Source: Zelonia costaricensis
Taxonomy: Eukaryota > Euglenozoa > Kinetoplastea > Trypanosomatida > Trypanosomatidae
Reading direction: 5' to 3'
Assembly: GCA_030849075.1 (NCBI GenBank)
Contig: JASAOO010003368.1
Coordinates: forward strand, 1-48,128
Length of the DNA stretch: 48,128 nucleotides
The notes beneath the pieces were generated by a model. The model was given only the letters and a program-made list of their open reading frames with translations. It was not told the DNA's origin and made no database searches. How positions within the stretch are numbered: the stretch's first letter is position 1; each line of letters opens with the position of its first letter. Made by a program: the position numbers and the translations under genes. Of the stretch, positions 27,247 to 35,748 are shown in pieces.

Positions 27247-30200
27247 TCAGATGCTGGGGCGCTTGTGCGATGGCGGGGTCGCGGCGGCGTGCGGGTTCGG
27301 TGTCTGGGGGCTGACTCGCAGCTGCGCCTGCGCGTTGGGCGGCGTCCACGTGGTCGGCACACCGCTCACGCTGCTCCCACGGTGCGCGCGGGCTGCGATG
27401 GCGACGCGCTGCTGTTGCTGCTGCAGCGGGACGGGCGGGGGAAGCGAGTGCGGCAGCCCAACCGGCGTGCCGCTCGGACTGGTCGCGGCGGGCTGCGGCT
27501 GCGTGGCCGGCGTGGCCAGAGCCGCGTTGATGGACCCGCCGAGGCTGGGCCGACTCTGCTGCCGGCTGAGCGGGGTGGCGTACGCGCCCTGCACCTGCGT
27601 GGCCGTGCTCGCCGCCCCGGGGGCGGTGGAGGCTGTGGTGGCCGAAGCGGCGTAGGGCTGATCGGGCGAGTGGACGCGGTAGCCGTACGGCGACTGCGCA
27701 AAGCCGCTGCCGTTCGACTGCGACGTGCTCGGGATCAGGGTGAGCTCACTGCGCTGCGGTGGCGACTCCCCGCGGCCCCCTGCGACGGCACCGGCGCCGC
27801 CGCTCACCATCATCATGGTGCCGCTACCGTTCGCCGTCGTCACGCCGCTCAAGGTCGCCGCGGAGTGCTGGTGGTGGCCCACGCCGTTGGCCAGGCCGAC
27901 GGTGCAGGTGGGGCTGCGGCGCGTCGTGACCCACGGCTCGGCGAGGGGGTGCGGGCTGCATCCGGTGCGCGGATTGTGCGGCATGCCGGCCGGCGACGCC
28001 GGGCCCGACGGCGGCGCCATGAGCTCGTACTCGCTGCCGAAGATGGAGGTGATGTGGTGGTGCGGCGGCATGCCGCCCCTGCTGGCGGGACGGTGGGAGG
28101 GGGTGAGAACCATGCCGGTCGCGTACGTGCTGCCAGGGGTGCCGCCGTGGTGCTGGGCGTAGACGGCGCTGTTGCGGTGCATAAGGTGCTGGTACTGCGA
28201 CGGGGCGCTGGCACGGCCGCCGGCGTGGCCGACCCCTGTGTAGGTGGGGTAGACCGGGTGGAAGGGCGAGGCGAGGCGGCTGTTGCTCGAGTTCATGTGC
28301 AGGAAGAAGCTCTCGTCGACCTGCGGCCCCTCCGCGCCGTCGGAGGGCTGCGGGCGGGACGGGGTGCACGCCGTGCCGAGGGACACGGCGCGGCCCGAGT
28401 TGAGCCGCATGCTGAGGCTGGCCGACGAGTAGAGGCCCGAGTTGGGGCTGTTATCGGCGAAGACGGGGCTGCGTGAGTGCGACTGCGTGGCCTCGTCGTC
28501 GACGTGGTCGCCGTTGGCCATCGCCGCCACGTTGGCGATGGAGTGCATGACGCCGATCGGTGGTGTCTGCGACGGCGGAAGGGGCGGTGCGCCGGACGAC
28601 GTCGACGCCGCTACTGCGGCGGCGGCGCCATCGCCGGTGGGGGTGCACGAGGACGCCGGCGGCACGTTCAGTCCGAGCTCCAGCAGCGTCGCCTTGCCCA
28701 GGGGAAGGAAGCGGTCCGCCAACGCGTCCATGTCGCAGTCGTCCCAGAGGTGCAGCTGGCGCCGCCACGCGTTGAGGACGCGGTCGAACTGGCGCTTGCT
28801 GCAGTCGTACTCCGGGCGCGGCGTGACGGCGTGGAGCGGGTTGTGGAACTCGCGGTCGCATGGGCGGGGGATGAGGGTGGTGTACTTTGCGTAGCCCTCC
28901 GTCTCCTTGCCGTAGACGATCTGCTTGCGGCGCTGCTCCAGCCGCCGCCGCCGCTCCTCCGTGTCCCCTGTGTTGATCAGTGCCGCCGGCACGCCGACGG
29001 CCGTGTAGTTGAGGTACAGCTCCTGCTGCACCTCCTCCAGCACCGCCTGCCGCTGCGCTGGAGTGAAGTTCTTATCCAGCGGCTGCGAGGCCGGCGCCGG
29101 CGGCGGCGTTCCGCTGTACTGCGAGCGGGCGTCGGGGCAGTTGCTGGCGCCCGCCGAGGTGGATGGAAGCGGACCCACAGAGTCGCTCCGCAAGACGGGG
29201 TGCGGCATCGCCGCCGTCGCGGGGGTGGGGCGGGACGACCCGCTCCCCGCCAGTGCCGCCGACCCCGCGCCACCGCCGCCGGCGCTGGGGTAGAGGGAGA
29301 TGGAGGGCACCTGCCGCGCGGGCTGCGGCACCCACTTCCCGCGCGCACCGGAGGCGGAGGGCGGCGGCTGGTAGGCCCCGGCCTCGGCGGTGGTGGGGGC
29401 AGCGACGACGGCGTCGCGGCCAGGGACGCTGCCTGGGCAGACGTGCAGGGCCGGCGGGGTGCGCAGCTCGTGCGGGCTACTACGGTAGATCGATCCAGCG
29501 CACTGCTGCGGCTGCTGCTTCTGTTGGTGGTGGGCGTGAAGGTTCGCCACGTGTACCGACGGCTTCGATGCGGCTGGTGCCGCGGACGTTGCGGGCGCTC
29601 CGGTGCTGTTCGCATCACGGTGCACGCTGGGGGTGTGCGGCTGGAAGCGCGTGGCGGCGCCGGCGTCGCCGTCCTGGCGGTGGGCGTGGAGGGCCCGGTG
29701 GTGATGAGGCGCTGGCACCTCCGCTCCGACGGCGCTGCCGCTGATACTGCCGGGCTGCCGACCCAGCGGCTGGCTATTGCGCCGTGTGCCACCGGGAGCG
29801 GGGGCCCCAGCACTGTCGGCGGTGATGTTTGGCGGCACCGACTCGGGGCCGCGGGCGTGGCGTCCCTTCATGGACGACGCGGCGTGTGGGGCGGGGAGGC
29901 CCGCGAGGCCCTTCAGCTCGCTGTCCTCGCTCATCGCGAAGACGAGGGAGGAGTCACCCGGGTGCTGCGAGCCCAGGTCGCACGAGCGGCGCTGCGCGAC
30001 GGGGGTGGCGCTGAGGTCGTCCATGCTGTCCTGCAGGATGGCGCTGGCGGAGTCGGCGGCGTGCGCGTTCGCGGCATGGGCGGTGTCGACGTGGAGGCTG
30101 CCGCGGTCGGTGGGGCGGGGCGCCTTTGCCGCGTGGGCGGCGGGCCACTGCGCGGGCACCGACTGGGGCGCAGCTGCCGCCGAGGTGCTGCTGGCGCTGC

Positions 30201-30315
30201 CTGGGACGGCGTTGACGTGGTAGCCGCTGCCAGGGCGTGGCTGGCTGCCGGGCTGCCCAGGGGAAAGGGCCGTGCTGGTTCGCAGGGGGTGGTTGTATGG
30301 GGCACCGCTGCTCAT
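27247..30315 (-). CDS. SLBP-like protein (histone RNA hairpin-binding domain)
   Basis: A 1022-residue, mostly low-complexity protein (Ala/Pro/Ser/His/Gln-rich) with one compact domain at about 450-527 that matches the RNA-binding domain of stem-loop binding protein. It shows RRKQIVYGKETEGYAKY, then HAVTPRPEYDCSKRQFDRVL and AWRRQLHLWDD, equivalent to the RRxKQIxYGKxTxxY, TPNK and WKxxLHxWD elements of animal SLBP. The Thr of the TPNK motif is kept but the next residues are Arg-Pro. The domain is preceded by a helix (NFTPAQRQAVLEEVQQELYL). The usual role is histone mRNA processing and translation, but trypanosomatid histone mRNAs are polyadenylated, so the RNA target is open. An in-frame ATG 27 nt upstream (30342) follows a good acceptor and could give 1031 residues. 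Confidence 0.83.
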   Translation of the reverse strand: MSSGAPYNHPLRTSTALSPGQPGSQPRPGSGYHVNAVPGSASSTSAAAAPQSVPAQWPAAHAAKAPRPTDRGSLHVDTAHAANAHAADSASAILQDSMDDLSATPVAQRRSCDLGSQHPGDSSLVFAMSEDSELKGLAGLPAPHAASSMKGRHARGPESVPPNITADSAGAPAPGGTRRNSQPLGRQPGSISGSAVGAEVPAPHHHRALHAHRQDGDAGAATRFQPHTPSVHRDANSTGAPATSAAPAASKPSVHVANLHAHHQQKQQPQQCAGSIYRSSPHELRTPPALHVCPGSVPGRDAVVAAPTTAEAGAYQPPPSASGARGKWVPQPARQVPSISLYPSAGGGGAGSAALAGSGSSRPTPATAAMPHPVLRSDSVGPLPSTSAGASNCPDARSQYSGTPPPAPASQPLDKNFTPAQRQAVLEEVQQELYLNYTAVGVPAALINTGDTEERRRRLEQRRKQIVYGKETEGYAKYTTLIPRPCDREFHNPLHAVTPRPEYDCSKRQFDRVLNAWRRQLHLWDDCDMDALADRFLPLGKATLLELGLNVPPASSCTPTGDGAAAAVAASTSSGAPPLPPSQTPPIGVMHSIANVAAMANGDHVDDEATQSHSRSPVFADNSPNSGLYSSASLSMRLNSGRAVSLGTACTPSRPQPSDGAEGPQVDESFFLHMNSSNSRLASPFHPVYPTYTGVGHAGGRASAPSQYQHLMHRNSAVYAQHHGGTPGSTYATGMVLTPSHRPASRGGMPPHHHITSIFGSEYELMAPPSGPASPAGMPHNPRTGCSPHPLAEPWVTTRRSPTCTVGLANGVGHHQHSAATLSGVTTANGSGTMMMVSGGAGAVAGGRGESPPQRSELTLIPSTSQSNGSGFAQSPYGYRVHSPDQPYAASATTASTAPGAASTATQVQGAYATPLSRQQSRPSLGGSINAALATPATQPQPAATSPSGTPVGLPHSLPPPVPLQQQQQRVAIAARAHRGSSVSGVPTTWTPPNAQAQLRVSPQTPNPHAAATPPSHKRPSI

Positions 30316-30396
30316 GGTGGGGCCGCGGACTCGCACGTGCATCCGGGTATGCAGCACGGCCCCAACGAGGGACAAACAGTGAAGAACAGGGAGAAG

Positions 30397-30398
30397 CT
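30397..30398 (-). promoter_or_regulatory. Candidate spliced-leader acceptor for the SLBP-like gene
   Basis: The transcript shows CGCCCCCTCTCCCAG, a strong pyrimidine tract and AG, 82 nt before the ATG at 30315. Only the in-frame ATG at 30342 lies between. Confidence 0.45.
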
Positions 30399-31689
30399 GG
30401 GAGAGGGGGCGAGGGCGAGGGCGGGCAATGGGACGTGTGTGACCACAAGCGGCGCCGCGTTGAAAGAGAAGAAAAAAAGAGGCGAAGAGCCTACCGGGCA
30501 CTCTCCCGCCGAGGTGCGGAACCACAAACACACGATCCCACGCACACACTCACACACACCACAGAAGCGGAGAACGGACGCACACGATAGCGTGGAGGGA
30601 GAAAGACCCGCGGCTAGTGCACGCTGGGCGTGCGCGTGGGGACGTGTGTGTGTGTGTGTGTGTATGAGTCTCTATCGTGTTGCAGGTGCAAACACGCTTG
30701 AGGCAGCACCTCTTTCCCCCCTCTTACAACAAGGAATCAGCTCGGCGCCGTTCTCTTGCTGCGTGTATGTGTGCGTGTGTGGGTCAGGAGGCAACAGCAC
30801 CAGCAGCAACAGTTGAGACAGGGAAGACGAGAACAGTAAAAGCTGCGTGTGTGTGCGTGTATGTGCGGGGTGTCGCGTGTGTGTGTATGTGCCGTCACAC
30901 CCAACGTAGGAAGAAGGCCACGATGTGGAGTTACTGCGTGGGGTGCGAAGAAGTGGCGGAGGGGGGAGGCGGCTACACAAGGAGAAGCAAGCAAGCGAGA
31001 GAGGAGCGGAGGAAGCGACACGAAGAAGAGAACAGAAATGGGCGCAGAGCGGGAAGCGCCGCGTGCGCGTCGTGCAGCGGACGTACGTGAGCGTGTTTTT
31101 CAAAATGCCGCACACCTCTGTGTGTGTGTGTGTGTGTGGTGTCGTAGTCCCCCTTCTCTGCGTGCGCCGTAGCCGTCACTACCGCCGCGACCTCTGCGTT
31201 TCCACCGTGTTTGAGGGCGAGGAGGAGGAGCGGGGGGGGGCAAGAGAGCTCGAGGAGGGCGGCGATGGTCGAAGCAGCCACGGGGGAGGCGAGAAGCTGA
31301 GTGTAGACGGAAACCAGTCCGATTCCGGGCTCGCGCGAACCGACGCACAAAAGAAGGTATCTAATGCGGGTGATGCGCAGGACGAGAACACGAGGAGTTT
31401 TCAAGGAGCAGAAGATAACGGAGGTTGCCGTCCTGAGAGTGGTGGTGGTGTTGATGTGTATGTGTGTGTGTGTGTGTTCGTGTGTTGCGAGATCAGAGCA
31501 ACGGCAAAGCCGGACACGTCAGCGGGGCCTACAACTGCGATGTGTGTGTGTATGCATGTGTGTGGCGCCGCAGGAATGGACGGATGGTCAGAAATAGCAA
31601 ACAGGAGGCCAGATGCATAGAGAGAGGAGAGGTGAGAGAGCGTAGAGATGGATGCAGGGTCTTTGTGTGCGCGTTTCCGCGTGGAGTTC

Positions 31690-32040
31690 ATTGACTCATC
31701 AACACAGTAGAGCAGAGCGGCAACGGGACGAGGAGTGGCTGCGCCGGCTGCTCTGCTTGCGGCACCCCCCCCGTTCTACCATCTTCCCCTTGCCGTGACG
31801 TAGCGGGGGACCACCACCCTGGCGTCAGGTAGAGGCCGCAGGCATAGGGCACCGGCAAGGTACCCCCTACCGCGTACACCTCACTGGGGCATCAGCCTCA
31901 AGCCAACGAGAAGAGAGAGAGGGGGCCCTGTTGCAGAGCGTCGACTTCGCGTGCTGCTCGTGGCCTTCATCTTTCCGCGTCACCGGCTGGATGGTGGTTC
32001 GGCGTCCGTTGATAAACAAATCGTTTAAGGGTCATACGAG
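31690..32040 (-). mobile_element. Possible SIDER2-like degenerate retroposon remnant
   Basis: Unlike the rest of the spacer, this block is free of microsatellites. Read on the transcript strand it contains GTGAGGTGTACGCGG, GCCTGCGGCCTCTACC, CAGGGTGGTGGTCCCCCGC and ACGTCACGGCAAGGGG. From memory these resemble segments of Leishmania SIDER2, short degenerate retroposons that sit in 3' UTRs and destabilise mRNAs. Its place downstream of NOT5 fits that habit. The match is recalled, not computed, and the ends are approximate. Confidence 0.4.
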
Positions 32041-32385
32041 GAAGCGTGCGGCACATACGCACGCACGCACATAACAGGCATACAGACGCACACCAACCCA
32101 CACACACACACACACGTAAACAGAAACGCGCTCAGACGAGGCACGCACGCCAACGGGAAGAGGAAAAGCACTCAGGAGAGGAAAGGCGCGGGGCGGGAAG
32201 GGAGGAGCGGTCAGGCGTGGACGTGACGGCACACGGCGCACGGCAACCATTACATTCACGTCGTTCGCCTGCGCCTGCCTTCACTCCTCCCCCACACGTG
32301 TACCCGTTCGACAGACCCCCCACAAGCAAAACGCGCACCGCGTCCCCTCGACAAGCGCACAGTGACGGGGGGGGGGAGGCACCTC

Positions 32386-32461
32386 AACACACACACACAC
32401 GCACACACACACACACACACGCACACACACACACACACACGCACACACACACACACACACA
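32386..32461. repeat. Higher-order CA microsatellite with a 20-bp period
   Basis: The CA tract is interrupted by GC every 20 bp exactly: three identical 20-bp units, each GC followed by (AC)9, fill 32401-32460, with a partial unit before them. Regular interruption implies expansion by duplication of the 20-bp block rather than by simple dinucleotide slippage. Confidence 0.85.
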
Positions 32462-32669
32462 GCGGTACGCAGACGTAGGGATCACCACGATCGAGAAGGT
32501 ACCCCCCGTCTATCCCACCCTCCCTCCTTCTCACTCCCGTCCTCCTCCCTTCTCTCCCATGCCGCTACACCGCGAGGCTCGTGGCGTGCGGGGCACAACG
32601 AGGAAGTGGGGAGCTTGGGAGCTGAGAGGGGGGAGAGGGGGGGGGGCGAGGAACGCGTCGCGGGGGGCT

Positions 32670-34721
32670 CTAGTGAAGCTCATTCTCCAGGTACTTGTAC
32701 TCGAAGAGGAAGTCGTCGATGCGGTCGTGGTCCCACTTCTCCTCGAAGTCGAAGAAGGTGTACGCGCCGCGCTCCTCTGTCTCGGTCGTGGTCTGCGGCC
32801 GCTCCAGCCGCTGGAACCACCGCTGCTGCTTCGTGTGGTAGCGGTACGAGCGTGCCTTGAGCTCCTTCGCTGCGAAGTACTGCTGGTACGACTTCTGATG
32901 GTAGTAGAAGATGAAGAAGAGGGTGTCGAGGTCCATGTGGTGGTACACCTCCTTGTTCGACAGCACCGGCAGCACCTCGTGCGGGAAGTACGGAATCGGG
33001 TCGATCGCGTTCGGCGGCTCGTAGTGGCGCTGCCGCTGCACGTCGAGGGTGTGCGGCAGGTTGCCCAGCGACATGTCGAATAGCTCGTTAATCTTCTTGG
33101 CGGTGAAGCGGGAGCCGGGGGCCGCGCCAGGCATCGGCGTAGACGGCTGGATCGGGTCCGCGTGGCTGCTACCGGCCGGAGACGCCGGCGAGCTCGCAAC
33201 CACCACCGGCGCGCCCGCAGGTGACACTGACAGCGTCGGCACCGGCGGCGCAGCAGGGGACTCACTCGAGCTCACCGGCGCGGTTGTCGGCGAGACGGTG
33301 CGGGCCGGCGCCGCTGCCGGTGCCGCCGCCGCAGCAGACGCCGGCACGACCAGCGCGGCCGGGGACGCGCGCGCTGCCGCTGCCGTGGCTGGCGCGGCGG
33401 CGGCCGTGGCGTGGGACGGGGTGGAGGCGGCCTCGGCGGCCTGCTGCTGTGCCTTCTTGAGGCCCTGCTGCTCGGCGGCGCGGCGCTCCCACGCGTTGGG
33501 CGTCGGCGCCGCTGCCGGCTTCGGCTTCTCGTCTGCCAGCTCCGTCATTTTCACCACCTTCGCCTCCGGCGCCGCAGGGGCCGCGACGGGCGCGGCGAGC
33601 GGCTTGACGGGCTTCTCCCAGTCCTGCGTCACCTTGTTGGTCGCCGAGGCCATCTCGGCGAGGGAGCCGACGGTGTCACCGCCGGTCATGGCGTCGTCGC
33701 CGAACGTGTCGTCGTTCGCCGCGTCCATGTCGTCGTCCATCCACTCCGGCACCGGGTCCTCCTCGTTGTTCGCGTCGAAGTCCGCCGGGCTGCTCATGGA
33801 GGGCTGCCGCACCGGGGCGGCCGCGACGGCGGCAGGGGAGGGGTTCTGCGGGGCGATGGCGCTCGGCGAGGTCGCCTTGGACGGCGTCAGCGACGAGGGC
33901 GCTTCCTTGGGCGAGACGACAAATGGGCTGGGCTTCGTCTGCACGGTGGACATCGGCGTCTTGGCCTTAGTCGTCGTCTTCGACGACGGCGCCTTCTTGT
34001 CGTCCGGCTCGGGAGTGTCGAAGGGGACGGTCGGCTTCGCCTTTGGCTCCGGAATGTCGAAGCTGTCGTAGATGGTCATGTCCTCCATCACCTCCAGCTC
34101 CACGTCATCCTCCAGCACCTTCTGGATCGTCTCCTGCAGCTCATCCACCTCGTCCGTGTCGAGCTCCTCGTTGTTGACCATGCGCAGCAGCGACTCCCAC
34201 TTGTAGAAGTGCGTCTGCAGGTTCTCAAGTCGTATTTGATACTCGGACTTCTGCTGCTGCTTCCCGCGGCGCACGCGGCCGTTGTTGGCCTTCTGCACCT
34301 CGTACTCCAGCAGCTCCATCTTCTTGCGGCCCTCCTCGATTGCGTCCTTCAGCCACTGCTCCGTGGCCGATTCCGCCTTCTCGAGCGCGGCGGAGGCGAG
34401 GCCCTCGTTGCTGAAGGCCTTCGTCTTCATCTCCCGCTCGATGGCGCGGAACGTCTCCATGCGCTCCTCGATCTTCTTGCGCGACACCTGCATCTTGGTC
34501 TTCTCCTTGTAGTCGTCGTTCTGCATGAAGCCCTTCATGGCCTCGCGGTGGCGCTGCAGCTTCTTGAGCTCACGCTTCAGGTCGCCCTCGAGGCGCTCCT
34601 TCGCGCTTGCGTTGGGCGCGTTGCCGAGCTTCTCGTGCAGCTCGTCGTACGCCTCGAGCCCCTCGTTGACTTTCTTGAGGAGGCGGTCGGCCTCGGTCTG
34701 CACCTTCTTGATGTTCGACAT
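32670..34721 (-). CDS. NOT5: CCR4-NOT complex subunit NOT5/NOT3
   Basis: A 683-residue homologue of yeast Not3/Not5 and human CNOT3, a scaffold subunit of the cytoplasmic CCR4-NOT deadenylase that starts mRNA decay. Residues 1-235 form the Not3 N-terminal coiled-coil domain, with KKVQTEADRLLKKVNEG (5-21), LKRELKKLQRHREAMKGF (48-65) and a repeated Lys/Glu helix ending near IYDSFDIPEPK. A Pro/Ala/Ser-rich linker (about 235-540) follows. The C-terminal NOT box (about 540-683) shows LDTLFFIFYYHQKSYQQY, AAKELKARSYRYH, QQRWFQRLE and the final YTFFDFEEKW and FEYKYLENELH. All landmarks of the family are present. The start is the first Met of the conserved N-terminus. In trypanosomes, which lack transcriptional control of single genes, deadenylation is a major regulator of mRNA level. 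Confidence 0.95.
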   Translation of the reverse strand: MSNIKKVQTEADRLLKKVNEGLEAYDELHEKLGNAPNASAKERLEGDLKRELKKLQRHREAMKGFMQNDDYKEKTKMQVSRKKIEERMETFRAIEREMKTKAFSNEGLASAALEKAESATEQWLKDAIEEGRKKMELLEYEVQKANNGRVRRGKQQQKSEYQIRLENLQTHFYKWESLLRMVNNEELDTDEVDELQETIQKVLEDDVELEVMEDMTIYDSFDIPEPKAKPTVPFDTPEPDDKKAPSSKTTTKAKTPMSTVQTKPSPFVVSPKEAPSSLTPSKATSPSAIAPQNPSPAAVAAAPVRQPSMSSPADFDANNEEDPVPEWMDDDMDAANDDTFGDDAMTGGDTVGSLAEMASATNKVTQDWEKPVKPLAAPVAAPAAPEAKVVKMTELADEKPKPAAAPTPNAWERRAAEQQGLKKAQQQAAEAASTPSHATAAAAPATAAAARASPAALVVPASAAAAAPAAAPARTVSPTTAPVSSSESPAAPPVPTLSVSPAGAPVVVASSPASPAGSSHADPIQPSTPMPGAAPGSRFTAKKINELFDMSLGNLPHTLDVQRQRHYEPPNAIDPIPYFPHEVLPVLSNKEVYHHMDLDTLFFIFYYHQKSYQQYFAAKELKARSYRYHTKQQRWFQRLERPQTTTETEERGAYTFFDFEEKWDHDRIDDFLFEYKYLENELH

Positions 34722-35748
34722 GGCCTCGCGTTGGGTGGGAGGGGGTTGACGGAGGCAAGGCGAGCGGGGTTTACTGCAGTCCCGTCTCACGCCTACACAC
34801 ACACACACACAACACGCGGATGCCAAGACACACAAGCCAGACAACAACAACAGAGAGGACGCAACGTGGGTAGCAGAGAGGGAAAGGGGAGGGGGGAGCG
34901 AGTAAGGGGGGGTGAGAGGCGAACGCGCGCGTACGCTGATGTGTCCGTGCACGCCCGGGGGATGCGCACACACACACAGACACACACACACACACACACA
35001 CACACGGGGTGGAGGGGACGACTTCGCAAAGGAACGCGGAGGAGCGCTGGGGAAAGCGGGGGAGTGGACCCAGATGGGGGAGGGGGAGGGGGCAGGGAGC
35101 GACACTAACACACCCGTAGCAATGGGAAAGGTTGGGCGTGGGCGAGTGAGGCGAGCTCGATGTCTAGAGGCGAGTGTTTGGGGGGGGGAGGGAGGTTACG
35201 TGGGTGAACTCGAGGGGAGGCAAGGAAAGAAAACACGGAGGTGTTGGGGCTGGGGGTATACACACCTTGCGGTGCCGCCCCGCGGGTGCGCAAACAGACC
35301 AACAACAACAAGACCGAGGAGGAAGAGTGGAGGGAGAAGCTGATGTGGGAAGGGGCACGATGACAGGGTGAGGAGTCCAGGCGCGATCTCGAGGGAACCG
35401 TCGGCCTCCCGCTCCCTGTATCTGCCCTCTTCTGAGCATGCTAAAGGACAGCCCCCGCCGCTGCCTATAGCCTCCAAGGAAAGATGGTGTGCGCGTCAGG
35501 GACGCACGTCAGCGCATGGAAACTCGTGTTGCTTGTCATTTAGACGTACGCGGTGGTGCTTCTCCACGTGGAGGGTTCATAAAAAGGAGGGGGGAGTGTG
35601 GGGCGCAGACCCATACACACACCCGCACGCGCATCCCTCCACTCAAGGTGGGCGCGCCGCACAGCCGTCGACAACACCTCGCCGCGCCGCCTGCTGAAGG
35701 CAGCCACCCCCCACTCCCTCTCTCTCCTCTATTCCTCTTCCGGCCCCA
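34722..35748. other. Intergenic spacer between PRP17 and NOT5
   Basis: About 1 kb with CA tracts at about 34794-34812 and 34969-35005 and several G runs. Just upstream of NOT5 the transcript has a GU tract, then GACTGCAG about 54 nt before the ATG, a weak acceptor candidate. No gene is seen. Confidence 0.65.

Larger units (their letters stand above)
30316..32669. other. Long intergenic spacer (2.35 kb) between NOT5 and the SLBP-like gene
   Basis: Probably mostly NOT5 3' UTR. It has GT tracts at about 30643-30663, 30846-30857, 31118-31137 and 31457-31475 and CA tracts at about 32100-32115 and 32386-32461 (listed separately). A non-repetitive block at about 31690-32040 resembles a retroposon remnant (listed separately). 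No gene is seen. Confidence 0.62.

Noticed and set aside
28477..30816. 779-codon plus-strand frame opposite the SLBP-like gene
   Set aside because: Arg/Val/Gly-rich shadow that also crosses the non-coding leader; no domain seen.
32386..32461. CRISPR-like or minisatellite array with spacers
   Set aside because: All units are the same CA sequence with no unique spacers, and the genome is eukaryotic.
33411..35108. Long plus-strand frame opposite NOT5
   Set aside because: Leu/His/Arg-rich mirror of the Lys/Glu coiled coil; not protein-like.
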